A DNA stretch of 64,000 nt from Lentisphaerae bacterium GWF2_57_35 (GTDB taxonomy: Bacteria > Verrucomicrobiota > Kiritimatiellia > CAIQIC01 > GWF2-57-35): positions 1-64,000 of the forward strand of contig MHBK01000035.1 of NCBI GenBank assembly GCA_001804865.1, in the 5' to 3' direction. Positions 1 to 8,948 of the stretch are shown piece after piece. Both the position numbers and the translations under genes were made by a program. Within the stretch, counting starts at the first letter, position 1. The number at the start of each line of letters is the position of its first letter. Below the pieces are notes generated by a model. The model saw nothing but the letters and a program-made list of their open reading frames with translations. It was not told the DNA's origin and did no database searches.

Positions 1-3000
1 CATCGGGCGCGGCGCTCCAGTTCGCGTTGCCGGCCTGGCTGGCCGCGATGCTCACCAAACCCGCGCCGCTGAAGGTCAGGTTTGTGCCGTCAAGGGATGC
101 CGACCCGCTCAGCACGCTAAACGAAACCCCAAGGCCGCTGGATGTCGTTGCGCTCAGGCCCACGTTGTTGGTCGTTTTCTGATCGGCGATAGGATCGAAT
201 GCGATCGTCTGACTGGCCTGAGCCGCGGTAACGGTGGAGGTCACAACGGCGACATAGTAGTGGTCGTCCTGAGCCTTTGTCGCCCGGATCGCGATCGTGC
301 CGGTTCCCGCCGTCGCGGTCAGGTTGGTCCCCGCGATCTGCCCGGGGCCGCTCACCACTTCGTAACTCACCGCGCCGGCGCCTGAACCGCCGGACAACGA
401 CAGGCTATTGGTCGTCAAGTAGGTCTGAGGGCTTGCCGGCGAGAATACCAGCGGCGCCTGATGTTCTCGCATGTAGGTAAATGCATTGGATCTCACGGTC
501 TCGCCGAAGCTGATGGAGAAGATGCGTACGTCGCCCAAACCGGCTCCAGAGGCCCCTGCTACGACTACGACTTGAGTGGCCGACTGGCCAGGGAGGATAT
601 TTGCCGACACGCCGCACAGCGTTACGTTCGTGATGTCGCTGCCGTTGCCCAGGTTCGTGCCGACGATGACCACCGGATAGCCGCCTGTCCACGATCCGCT
701 GGAAGGGCTTACGCCAGACAATTCAATGACCGTTGGACGCCATTGGGCGACATAGTTTGCCGCCACCCCGCCGGCGTTCGTGAAGAAGCCGCCCGCATAC
801 AGATTGATCCCGTCGTGCGCCAGAGAGGAAACATAGGTGTCCACGCCGCTGCCGAGATTCGTCCAGCTTCCCGCACCCGCGGGATTCCACATCGCCACGC
901 CATTCGCCGCCACTCCGCCGGCGCTCGTAAAGAACCCCCCGGCATACAGATTCACCCCATCATGAGCCAGGGCCAGCACAGCGGACATTCCACCACTCAT
1001 CCCGCTGCCGAGATTCGTCCAGCTTCCCGCGCCGGCAGGATTCCACGCCGCCACGCCATTCGCCGTTACGTCGCCGGCCGCCGAGAACCAGCCGCCCACA
1101 TACAGGTTGGTCGCATCATGCGCCAGGGCATTCGCCTGGCTATCCAGGCCATCGCCCAGACTCGTCCAACTGGCGCCGTTCCATAGCTGAACATAACTTG
1201 ACTGCGAAGAACCTGCATACAGGTTGGTCCCGTCGAGCATCAACGCCCACACCGTGCTATGGATCCCATCGAAGTTCGTCCAGCTTCCCGCGCCGGCAGG
1301 ATTCCACATCGCCACGGTCCCGTCTGAACTGCCCGCATACAGATTGGTCCCGTTATGCGCCAGGGCCATCACAGACCCGCCCAAGCCGTCGCCCAGATTG
1401 GTCCAGCTTGTGCCGTTCCACATCGCCACACTACTCGTCATGACCACTCCGCCGATATTCGTGAAATATCCGCCCGCATACAAGTTCGCCCCGTTATGCG
1501 TCAGAGCCACCACAGACCCACCCAGGCCGCTGCCCAGATTGGTCCAGCTTGCGCCGTTCCACATGGCTATGCAATTCACAGCCACTCCGCCGGCGTTCGT
1601 GAATTCCCCCCCCGCATACAGGTTCGTCCCGTCATGCAACAGGGCAGACACTCCATCGTTTACACCGCTGCCCAGGTTTGTCCAAGCATGGCCTGGTATG
1701 AGTCCACCACTGATCTGCCCTGCCGGATACACCGTATACGCGCCAGCCAGCGTGGTGTCGCCCTGGTCGCTCGTCTGCACCACAATATCCTTCACGCCCG
1801 CCGACCCGACGGCAGGAATTGTGATCGTCGCCCAGTTCGCTCCCGAACTTTGAATCGCCGCCGACACGCCGCCCACCAGCACGTTCGTGATGGCGCCGAA
1901 GTTTCCATTGGTGAGGGTGATGGTGTTGCCTCCCGCGTAGGGACCGACATTGGTCGAAAGGACGAAGCAGGAACCGCCCAAATTCAACGTGAAAGGCGAG
2001 GTCAAATCGTCGCTGGTGAAAGCCACCGACGCCGAATGGCTGCCTACAGAGGCGGGGGTGTAGACCACCGTGAAGTTGCTGACGCCGCCGACATCCACGA
2101 TTAGAGGCACGCCGCCGACCGCAAACAACGATGGGTCCGCGCCATTCGTCGTATAGCCGCTGATGTTCAAAGCGGCGTCGCCGCTATTGGTAATGCTGAA
2201 GGCGCTGGTCCACGCCGCGCCGAAGAGCGTCGGCCGGAATTTGGTGCCATCCGTCCATGAAGGGGTATTTCCGCTCGCCACCGCCGCGCCGTTCGTGCCG
2301 CGCACATTCAGGCTGGGCGCGGTGTAGGTAAAAGCGCCGGCTTGGACCGTTTCGCCGTAGCTGACGGAGAAAACGCGTACGTCGCCCAGGCCGAGCTGGC
2401 CGGCGTCAGCGACGCCGGCTACAACGACGATCTGCGTGGCCGACTGGCTGACGATCGAGCTGGCGTTCACGCCGCACAACGTCACGTTGGTCACGTCTGC
2501 TCCGTTGCAGAGGTTGGAGCCAGGGATGACGACTTGATATCCGCCTGTGTAAAGCCCAGTGGAGGGGCTGACGCCAATCACGGCAGGGTTATATCGGTAC
2601 ACATTCGTGGTCGCGACTTCACTGCTGCTGCGACCGCCGATGGCAAAGAGCGTGCCATTCAGCACTCCGGCGCCCGCATTATCCCGGAACCCCGGCAAGG
2701 AGGAATCCAACGTCCAGGCTGTTCCATTAAATCGATACACTTGCCCTGCGGGGCTCGCAGGCCCCTCTCCACCTATGGCATACAGGTGTTCGCTCAATAC
2801 AGCGCCGCCGGCAAAAACCAACCCCGCTGGCAAACCGAACACTTCGGTCCAGTTTACGCCATCGTATCGATAGCAGTTCGTCCGATAGCCGCTGGGGTTG
2901 TAGCCTCCAGCCGCATACAAGGCTCCGTTCAATACGCCGGCCACCATGCCAAAGGAGGCCGCCGGCAGGCCATGAACCTCTTCCCAAACGGCGCCGTTAA

Positions 3001-6000
3001 ACCGGAAGACATTGGTGGCGCCCGAAGCGGACGGCTTGTTCGCGCTGCCGGCAATCGCATACAAGTGGTTGCTCCAAACGCAAACCGCCGGGCCGGCGCG
3101 CCCGCCGACCGAGGGCAACCCAGCCATCTCCGTCCAATTGGCGCCGTCGAAGCGATACACGTTGGTTCTTTCAGCCGTGTCGTAACCGCCCACCACATAG
3201 ACTTGGCCACTGTAGGTTGCGGACCCCGCCAGATAACGGCTCACCGGCAAACCGGCGGCTTCGGTCCAGTTCGTTCCGTCAAACTGGTACACATTGGTCT
3301 GGGCGCTGGCGCTGGACCACACGCCTATCGCGCCTCCCATGACATATAGGTTATTACTGAGTTCCGCCACGGCAACCGCGTAACGCGTGGCGGACAACCC
3401 CATGGTATCCGTCCAGCTTGACGGGTGTCCGACGTTAATCGCGCCCGCCGGATTGACTGTGTAGGCATTGGAAAGAGTCGTGTCGCCTTGGTCGCTGGTC
3501 TGAATGACGATGTCTTTCGCACCCGGCGTCAGGCCGGCGGGAATCGTTACGATCGCCCAGTTCGCGCCTGAACTTTGAATCGCCGCCGACACGCCGCCCA
3601 CCAGCACATTGGTGATCGCGCCAAAATTTCCATTGGTGAGGGTGATGGTGTTGCCGCCTGCGGAGGGGCCAACGTTGGTCGAGAGCGCGAAACAGGAACC
3701 GCCCAGATTCAACGTGAAAGGCGAGGTCAAATCGTCGCTGGTGAAAGCCACCGACGCCGAATGGCTGCCTACAGAGGCGGGGGTGTAGACCACCGTGAAG
3801 TTGCTGACGCCGCCGACATCCACGATTAGAGGCACGCCGCCGACCGCAAACAACGATGGGTTCGCGCCGTTCGTCGTATAGCCGCTGATGTTCAAAGCGG
3901 CGTCGCCGCTATTGGTAATGCTGAAGGCGCTGGTCCACGCCGCGCCGAAGAGCGTCGGCCGGAATTTGGTGCCATCCGTCCATGAAGGGCTATTTCCGCT
4001 CGCCACCAACGAGCCATTCGTGCCGCGCACCTGCAAGTTGGGCGCCTTGTAGGCGAATGCGTTGGCTTGGATCGTCTCGCCGAAGCTGGTCGAAAACACG
4101 CGCACGTCGCCCAGGCCGAGCTGGCCGGCGTCAGCGACGCCGGCTACAACGACGATCTGCGTAGCCGACTGGCTGGTGATCTCCTGCACGCTCACGCCGC
4201 AGAGCGTCACGTTCGTAATATCGCCGCCATCGCCCAGGTTGAGGCCCCCGATCGTGACCTCATAGCCGCCGCTGTAGGCGCCGTTTGAGGGCGTCACGCC
4301 CGCCACATTCCACGCCGGGTAGCAATAGACGTTGGTTTGGCCTCCGCTCGAGGCGGTCGTGCCGCCGCCCACACAATACATCTGGCGGCCCAGGACCGCC
4401 CCGCCGGGACGCGCTCGCGCGGCAGGCAGCGACGCCTCCGTCTGCCAGTTCGTGCCGTCGAAGCTGAAGACTTCGCCTCGAGCCGTCGTGTTGGACAGTC
4501 CGCCAAAGATATAGAGCTTATCGCTGAGCACGGACGCCGCCATCCCGAACCGCGGCGAGGGCAAACCGCTCACCTCGGACCAGGAGTCGCCGTCGTAACG
4601 GTAAACGTTCGTAGCGGAAATGCCGCTGAGTCCGTTGCCCCCCACGCAATATAACTGTCCGTGGAAGGAAGCTAGGATTGGCCAATCGCGAGCGTCGGGC
4701 AGATTCGTGATCGCTTCCCAACTCGACCCGTTGAATCGCCAGGCTTCTTCCTGTTGCGCACCGCTGACGTATCCCCCGGCGGCACAAAGATAGCCCGCAT
4801 GCATTGCCAGGGCCACCCCGGTGCGCGGTGCGGGCAGAACCGGCAAGCTCGAGCTCCAGTTGGAACCATTGAAAGCGAAAACCGTAGCGGTCACCAGAAG
4901 AGCCGGGTCCGTGCCGGCCACACCGTACAAGAGGCCGTTATAGGCACACAGCGGCATATTGCGCCGGGCTTCCGGCAGAGGGGCCGCCTCGGTCCAGGTC
5001 GCGCCGTCGAAGCGATACACATTGCTCTGGCACGTATAACCTCCGGCCGCATAAATCGCGTTGCTGTAGGCGGCCACGCCGTGCCCCAGCCGGCCCGCCG
5101 GCAAACCGGACACTTCTTGCCATGTATTCGTGTAGAATCCGATCGCGCCGGCCGGATTGACCGTGTAAGCGTCCGCCAGCTTCAGGTCGCCGTTGTCGGC
5201 GGTTTGAATGGCAATGTCCTTCGCGCCTGACGTCAAGCCTGTGGGAATCGTGACGATCGCCCAATTCGTGCCCCAACTCTGGATCGCCGCCGACACGCCG
5301 CCCACCAGCACATTGGTGATGGCGCCGAACTGGCCGTTGGTGATCGTAAGGGTGTTGCCGCCCACGGACGGGCCGGCGTTGGTGGAAAGCTGATAAACAC
5401 TGCCATAAAGCCCGAAATAGTAATTTGGATACAGGCTGTTGTTGACCGTGTAGCAAACCGGATTGAACGTCCCCATCGCGCCGGCCGTGAAGACCACCGG
5501 GAAGTTGCTCGCCGTGCCGGGCGATACGGTCGCCGGCAGATTCACGATAAAGTTGGTTGCGCCGGGTCCGTCGTTGGTCGCGGCGGAAATCAGCAACGCC
5601 TCATTCCCGGAATTGGTCACGGTGAAGACGTTGGTCACGACCGCGCCCAACGGCACATAACCGAAAGAAGGACTGGAGATCAGGATGCCGGACCCGGTAT
5701 AGGTGAAGGCGTTCGATTTCACCGTCTCGCCGAAGCTGATGGAATAGACCCGCACATCGCCCAGGCCGGGATCATCGGCCCTGGCCACCACGACAACCTG
5801 CGTGGCCGACTGGCTGGAGATCTCCTGCACACTCGCGCCGCACAGCGTCACGTTCGTTATGTCGGCGCCATTGCCAAGATTCACGCCGCTGACGATCACT
5901 TGGCAGCCGCCGGTCGAGGAACCGGAAGCGGGCGAAACATCCGGGGCCAAGGCTGGATATCGGAACACGTTGGTCATGGTGTCGCTTTGGTCGTCCAATC

Positions 6001-7648
6001 CGCCTATGACATATACCCCACCCTCCAACACCCCCGCTGCATGAGAGCTGCGAGCATCCGGCAATCCCAGCGTTTCCAGCCAGTTCGTCCCGTTGTACCG
6101 GTAGACGTTGGTCGACTGCGCGTGAGCGCCGTCATATCCGCCAACGGCGTACAATTCACCGTTCACCGTCCCCACCGCCAGTCCGTAGCGTGCCGCGGGC
6201 AATCCCGCCGTTTCCGCCCAGTGGGTCCCGTTATACTGGTACAGGTTGGTCTTGGCCGTGCCGCTGCCGTCCAACCCACCGACGGCGTACAACTCGCCGT
6301 TCAGCACGTCGGCCGCCAAGGTTCGTCGGCTCGTCGTCAAACCCGCCGTTTCCGTCCAAACCGTTCCGTTATACCGGTACACATTAGTCCTGACCGTGCT
6401 GTTATATCCGCCCATGACGTACAATTCGCCGTTCAATACCGCCGCCGCGAAATCTTCGCGCGCCGCCGGCAACCCGGCCACTTCCGTCCAGTTTGTCCCA
6501 TCGTACCGGTACACATTGGTCGAAATGGCCAACGTATCGCTGAGCCCGCCTACCGCGTACAACGCACCGTTCAATACCCCCGCCGCCAAGCTGCGGCGCG
6601 CACCGGGCAACCCCTCCACTTCCGTCCAAGCGGTCCCATCGTATCGATACATGTTGGTTACCGTGCTGCCGCTGTCGTCCCACCCGCCCAGGGCGTACAA
6701 CTCGCTGTTCAGCACCGCCGCCGCATGGTAATAGCGTGCATCGGGCAGTCCCGCCACTTCCTGCCACCGCGTCCAGTCGAATGCGATGATTTTCCCCGCC
6801 GGATTGACCGTGTACGCATTGCCAAGGGTCGCATCGCCGCTGCCAGAGGTCTGAACAACCACATCCTTCACGCCCGCTGAATTGGCCGGGGCGACAAAAG
6901 TCGCCCAGTTGGCGCCTTGCCCGAGGAGATTTGTCGTACCCATCGCGCCCACGAGGATGTTGGTAATGTCGCTGCCGTTGCCGATGGCCGGCCAGGCGTT
7001 GGTGATTGTGACCGTGTTGCCGCCCGCCTGCGGCCCGTCGGACGGCAAAATCGTGGAGCTCTGCACCATCGCAAAGGTGGCCGTATAATTGTTCCCTCCA
7101 TTGGACAACCAGCTATCCCCCTGCCCTGTGCCCGTGCTTTTCGCCCAGACCGACAACCGGTGCGTCCCCGCGCGCAGGCCGGACAAAATATTCTGATCCG
7201 CCGCCGAAGTACCCTGGTAATCGTTGCCGCCCACCGCCTCCTGATTCCAGGCCGCCTCCGTTGCCGCCCCTCCATCCACGCTCCAGAAATACGACCCCCC
7301 TGTACGATCCTGGGTATCGCTCCAATACTTCATATCGCAGCCGCCGATCACGAACTGAGTAACCGAGCCAAAATCATGCTCATGGAACTGGGTCCCGAAG
7401 GACGGATCGGCGCCAATCCAGTAATACTCGCCGGTTGTGCTGTTGACGTCCAGGACGACGTAGTCCTCGAACCACCCCGTGGCCGCCCACGCATTCGCCG
7501 CCGCCAGCATCAGCATGGCGGTCAGCACAGCTTTTCCAATGATTGGAAAACGTTGGGGCTTTTTTTCCAATGATTGGAAAATGGGAGCAAATATTTTCCA
7601 ATGATTGGAAAAACAGGAACGAGTCGCCGGCGAGCTGCTTTTTTTCAA
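1..7648 (-). CDS. Giant secreted kelch/IPT repeat protein, C-terminus beyond window
   Basis: The frame is open from 7648 to the left edge, giving at least 2549 residues. I chose the TTG at 7648-7646 because GGAGG lies 6 nt upstream (complement of 7655-7659) and because this start gives a long basic N-region followed by a signal peptide core (AVLTAMLMLAAANAWA). In order I see: a lectin-like or unknown domain (about residues 55-190); an IPT/TIG domain starting near 196; three blocks of kelch repeats (about 290-570, 840-1110, 1410-1690) with lines such as 'RYDGT.WTEV.GLP.AR'; IPT and HYDIN/choice-of-anchor-D domains between them; a run of 'GTNLYAGG.FTNAGGV' repeats (about 1990-2310); and bacterial Ig-like domains at the cut end. 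It is probably exported and adhesive or carbohydrate-binding. Substrate and anchor are unknown, and the C-terminal sorting signal lies outside the window. Confidence 0.85.
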   Translation of the reverse strand, partial: MKKSSSPATRSCFSNHWKIFAPIFQSLEKKPQRFPIIGKAVLTAMLMLAAANAWAATGWFEDYVVLDVNSTTGEYYWIGADPSFGTQFHEHDFGSVTQFVIGGCDMKYWSDTQDRTGGSYFWSVDGGAATEAAWNQEAVGGNDYQGTSAADQNILSGLRAGTHRLSVWAKSTGTGQGDSWLSNGGNNYTATFAMVQSSTILPSDGPQAGGNTVTITNAWPAIGNGSDITNILVGAMGTTNLLGQGANWATFVAPANSAGVKDVVVQTSGSGDATLGNAYTVNPAGKIIAFDWTRWQEVAGLPDARYYHAAAVLNSELYALGGWDDSGSTVTNMYRYDGTAWTEVEGLPGARRSLAAGVLNGALYAVGGLSDTLAISTNVYRYDGTNWTEVAGLPAAREDFAAAVLNGELYVMGGYNSTVRTNVYRYNGTVWTETAGLTTSRRTLAADVLNGELYAVGGLDGSGTAKTNLYQYNGTHWAETAGLPAARYGLAVGTVNGELYAVGGYDGAHAQSTNVYRYNGTNWLETLGLPDARSSHAAGVLEGGVYVIGGLDDQSDTMTNVFRYPALAPDVSPASGSSTGGCQVIVSGVNLGNGADITNVTLCGASVQEISSQSATQVVVVARADDPGLGDVRVYSISFGETVKSNAFTYTGSGILISSPSFGYVPLGAVVTNVFTVTNSGNEALLISAATNDGPGATNFIVNLPATVSPGTASNFPVVFTAGAMGTFNPVCYTVNNSLYPNYYFGLYGSVYQLSTNAGPSVGGNTLTITNGQFGAITNVLVGGVSAAIQSWGTNWAIVTIPTGLTSGAKDIAIQTADNGDLKLADAYTVNPAGAIGFYTNTWQEVSGLPAGRLGHGVAAYSNAIYAAGGYTCQSNVYRFDGATWTEAAPLPEARRNMPLCAYNGLLYGVAGTDPALLVTATVFAFNGSNWSSSLPVLPAPRTGVALAMHAGYLCAAGGYVSGAQQEEAWRFNGSSWEAITNLPDARDWPILASFHGQLYCVGGNGLSGISATNVYRYDGDSWSEVSGLPSPRFGMAASVLSDKLYIFGGLSNTTARGEVFSFDGTNWQTEASLPAARARPGGAVLGRQMYCVGGGTTASSGGQTNVYCYPAWNVAGVTPSNGAYSGGYEVTIGGLNLGDGGDITNVTLCGVSVQEITSQSATQIVVVAGVADAGQLGLGDVRVFSTSFGETIQANAFAYKAPNLQVRGTNGSLVASGNSPSWTDGTKFRPTLFGAAWTSAFSITNSGDAALNISGYTTNGANPSLFAVGGVPLIVDVGGVSNFTVVYTPASVGSHSASVAFTSDDLTSPFTLNLGGSCFALSTNVGPSAGGNTITLTNGNFGAITNVLVGGVSAAIQSSGANWAIVTIPAGLTPGAKDIVIQTSDQGDTTLSNAYTVNPAGAINVGHPSSWTDTMGLSATRYAVAVAELSNNLYVMGGAIGVWSSASAQTNVYQFDGTNWTEAAGLPVSRYLAGSATYSGQVYVVGGYDTAERTNVYRFDGANWTEMAGLPSVGGRAGPAVCVWSNHLYAIAGSANKPSASGATNVFRFNGAVWEEVHGLPAASFGMVAGVLNGALYAAGGYNPSGYRTNCYRYDGVNWTEVFGLPAGLVFAGGAVLSEHLYAIGGEGPASPAGQVYRFNGTAWTLDSSLPGFRDNAGAGVLNGTLFAIGGRSSSEVATTNVYRYNPAVIGVSPSTGLYTGGYQVVIPGSNLCNGADVTNVTLCGVNASSIVSQSATQIVVVAGVADAGQLGLGDVRVFSVSYGETVQAGAFTYTAPSLNVRGTNGAAVASGNTPSWTDGTKFRPTLFGAAWTSAFSITNSGDAALNISGYTTNGADPSLFAVGGVPLIVDVGGVSNFTVVYTPASVGSHSASVAFTSDDLTSPFTLNLGGSCFVLSTNVGPYAGGNTITLTNGNFGAITNVLVGGVSAAIQSSGANWATITIPAVGSAGVKDIVVQTSDQGDTTLAGAYTVYPAGQISGGLIPGHAWTNLGSGVNDGVSALLHDGTNLYAGGEFTNAGGVAVNCIAMWNGASWTNLGSGLGGSVVALTHNGANLYAGGYFTNIGGVVMTSSVAMWNGTSWTNLGDGLGGSVMALAHNGTNLYAGSSDGTVAMWNPAGAGSWTNFDGIHSTVWALMLDGTNLYAGSSQSSYVQLWNGASWTSLGDGLDSQANALAHDATNLYVGGWFSAAGDVTANGVAAWNPAGAGSWTNLGSGMSGGMSAVLALAHDGVNLYAGGFFTSAGGVAANGVAMWNPAGAGSWTNLGSGVDTYVSSLAHDGINLYAGGFFTNAGGVAANYVAQWRPTVIELSGVSPSSGSWTGGYPVVIVGTNLGNGSDITNVTLCGVSANILPGQSATQVVVVAGASGAGLGDVRIFSISFGETVRSNAFTYMREHQAPLVFSPASPQTYLTTNSLSLSGGSGAGAVSYEVVSGPGQIAGTNLTATAGTGTIAIRATKAQDDHYYVAVVTSTVTAAQASQTIAFDPIADQKTTNNVGLSATTSSGLGVSFSVLSGSASLDGTNLTFSGAGLVSIAASQAGNANWSAAPD
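1845..2283. repeat. Long direct repeat inside the giant gene, copy 1
   Basis: This copy matches 3570-4008 at a constant offset of 1725 bp. From about 1984 to 2270 the two copies are almost base-identical, whereas the flanking kelch and other repeats have drifted. It encodes the end of an IPT domain plus a choice-of-anchor-D domain ('TNVGPxAGGNTITLTNGNF' region). DNA-level identity beyond protein similarity suggests recent duplication or gene conversion. Confidence 0.9.
3570..4008. repeat. Long direct repeat inside the giant gene, copy 2
   Basis: Partner of 1845-2283, in the same orientation. Differences cluster in the first ~130 bp and at the extreme right end, so the homogenised tract is about 300 bp. 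A third, clearly more diverged version of the same domain pair lies around 5260-5660. Confidence 0.9.
7532..7612. repeat. Three identical 19-bp palindromes at 31-bp spacing in a signal-peptide region
   Basis: TTTTCCAATGATTGGAAAA occurs at 7532-7550, 7563-7581 and 7594-7612, with two unrelated 12-bp spacers. The period of 31 bp is close to three helical turns, so all three copies face the same side of DNA, as operators would. All three lie inside the 5' end of the giant gene. Because 31 is not a multiple of three, they are read in three frames and encode FSNHWK, FQSLEK and FPIIGK. Confidence 0.95.
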
Positions 7649-7672
7649 GGGAGACCTCCGGGAGGAAGTTGA

Positions 7673-7701
7673 CCAATAGGTTGAATACAGAAACGCGTCA
7701 A
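7673..7701 (-). promoter_or_regulatory. Candidate promoter of the giant secreted protein
   Basis: On the minus strand TTGACG (complement of 7696-7701) is followed after 17 bp by TATTGG (complement of 7673-7678). The second box ends 13 bp before the GGAGG ribosome site, which would give a very short leader. The -10 match is poor. The palindromes at 7532-7612 lie downstream of this start. Confidence 0.35.
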
Positions 7702-8031
7702 GAAAGATGAAGTTATGCGATGATCGGCCATTCCGCATTATTTTCGGTTATTGACCCCTGCCATTATATTCGTGCCTCTTCTGTAAATCATCGCATCCGG
7801 GAAACAAGCGCGTGCCTGTCTCAATAATTTACAAATTGCTGAAGACAATGTATAGGAAGCGGTTGAAACTTTTCGGCTCATCTTGATGCGGCTGATCAGG
7901 CGCGAAAGTTTGAGCGCTATCGATTTCGAACGCCCTTTTCAAGAAAGCCTTCCTGAAGGTGGCCCGGCTTCTCCGAAGACGGGCTTCCCCTTCGACCCCG
8001 CGGGGCGGTTGTAGCCGGCCCTGGAAAGCAG
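7702..8031. other. Intergenic stretch without recognisable genes
   Basis: I see no convincing coding frame or RNA gene here. It contains a 19-bp string (AAGGTGGCCCGGCTTCTCC, 7956-7974) that recurs at 54607-54625 beside a strong hairpin, so it may be part of a dispersed intergenic element. Confidence 0.5.
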
Positions 8032-8325
8032 TCAGAGGGAGCGGGCGGCCGAGGCGTCTCGCGTCTTCCGTTCGATTTCCTTGCGCAGCTTCCGATAGAT
8101 ATCGGAGAATATTCCGCTGTTTAGGATTCCGTCATCCGCCAGGGCAAGGGCCTGAACGGGCTGGTCGGTTTTGAGGTAGGACAGGATCAGAGCCTGGTCG
8201 CACGCCACCCGGTCTTCAGCCCTCATGCGCGGACGCGCCGCCAGCAGGCACGGAATGGCTTCCGACCACTCTCCTCGCAGTTGGTGCAGCCGGCCCATAT
8301 ACCGCTCGGTGAGCCCGGCGGCGGC
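8032..8325 (-). pseudogene. 3' remnant of a TPR-like protein
   Basis: The minus frame encodes about 88-98 residues with protein-like composition ('GEWSEAIPCLLAARP', 'ALILSYLKTDQPVQALAL'), resembling helical tetratricopeptide-type repeats and ending in a basic helix. It has no ribosome site. The same frame hits a stop just upstream (near 8326), exactly where a PEP-CTERM coding fragment begins in another frame. It reads as the C-terminal end of a larger gene cut by recombination. An alternative is a short real gene starting at ATG 8298. Confidence 0.45.
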
Positions 8326-8401
8326 TCAGCCCCAGGCCGCACAGTGCGCCCAAGCCAAGCAGGATTGCGGTCGAAGGTTCAGGAATCGAATAGGCCAGCA
8401 A
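8309..8401 (-). pseudogene. Orphan PEP-CTERM sorting-signal fragment
   Basis: The minus strand encodes YSIPEPSTAILLGLGALCGL followed by LSRRRAH: a PEP motif, a hydrophobic helix and a basic tail. This is the C-terminal exosortase sorting signal known from PEP-CTERM proteins. Upstream of it there is no secreted-protein frame, only about a dozen proline- and glycine-rich codons. Downstream the frame runs on for more than 30 codons instead of stopping. The signal is therefore detached from its parent gene and joined to unrelated DNA. Confidence 0.65.
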
Positions 8402-8948
8402 GCCCCTACCTCGAAGGCCGGAAGGCGGTGGCGACGGCGACCGGGAGCCGGTTTACCGGCGTGTCGATCAGCCGCCGACTGAAGGCCGATCACGTGGCCT
8501 TCGCGCTGCCCCAAGACTGGGGCATAGAGCGCCTGCCCGCAGTGCTACGCGCAGCGTTGCAGGCGGGACGGACTGATTAAGCGCGCCGATCTTTCAACGT
8601 GAATTGTTCTGTTATTGCACCCTGACGGTTATCGGTCAGCGTCTTGAGGATCACTTTCTTCCACGGCTTTGGAATTTTTGCCAACAAATCCTGCGCGATA
8701 GATAGCTCACCCTTTTTGCCGAGCCACTTGAGAACTTGGACGGCAGAATCCAAAATCTTTCTGCTTCTTTTCGGCATTCGTCCGTCGCGGGACGATCAAC
8801 AGTTTGTGAAGGGCAAAAGCGGCTGGGTTCAGCCTCTTTCAGAGGCGGTTTCATTACAGGTAGGGCCGGACCGCCGGGCCGGCCGGTTCTCGTTTTGCGG
8901 CGCGCCCAGTCCTGCCGTTCGGGAAGACAAAAACTCTTCCTGCTCCGC
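8402..8948. other. Degraded region between the two giant genes
   Basis: Apart from the small frame at 8577-8777 I find only short frames on both strands with no ribosome sites. A plus-strand frame ending at 8580 (tail 'ALPQDWGIERLPAVLRAAL') has protein-like stretches but no start context. It may be debris from a lost insertion. Confidence 0.4.
8577..8777 (-). CDS. Small basic hypothetical protein (66 aa)
   Basis: This is a lysine- and arginine-rich, probably helical protein ('ILDSAVQVLKWLGKKGELSIAQDLLAKIPKPWKKVILKTL'). I do not recognise a family. The composition looks more like a real protein than the surrounding frames, but there is no clear Shine-Dalgarno sequence before ATG 8777, and it sits in DNA that looks degraded. 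It may be a fragment of a longer lost gene. Confidence 0.3.
   Translation of the reverse strand: MPKRSRKILDSAVQVLKWLGKKGELSIAQDLLAKIPKPWKKVILKTLTDNRQGAITEQFTLKDRRA

Noticed and set aside
5900..6880. Plus-strand open frame of 326 codons and smaller ones in 1-7600
   Set aside because: They arise from the repetitive kelch coding sequence on the minus strand.
7532..7612. CRISPR-like array (repeat with regular spacing)
   Set aside because: Only three repeats of 19 bp, 12-bp spacers, and located inside a coding sequence. No cas genes are present in the window.
7380..7676. Minus-strand ATG frame of 98 codons reading through the palindromes
   Set aside because: It is in a different frame from the kelch protein and soon becomes low complexity. 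The TTG at 7648 has the better ribosome site and leads into the signal peptide.
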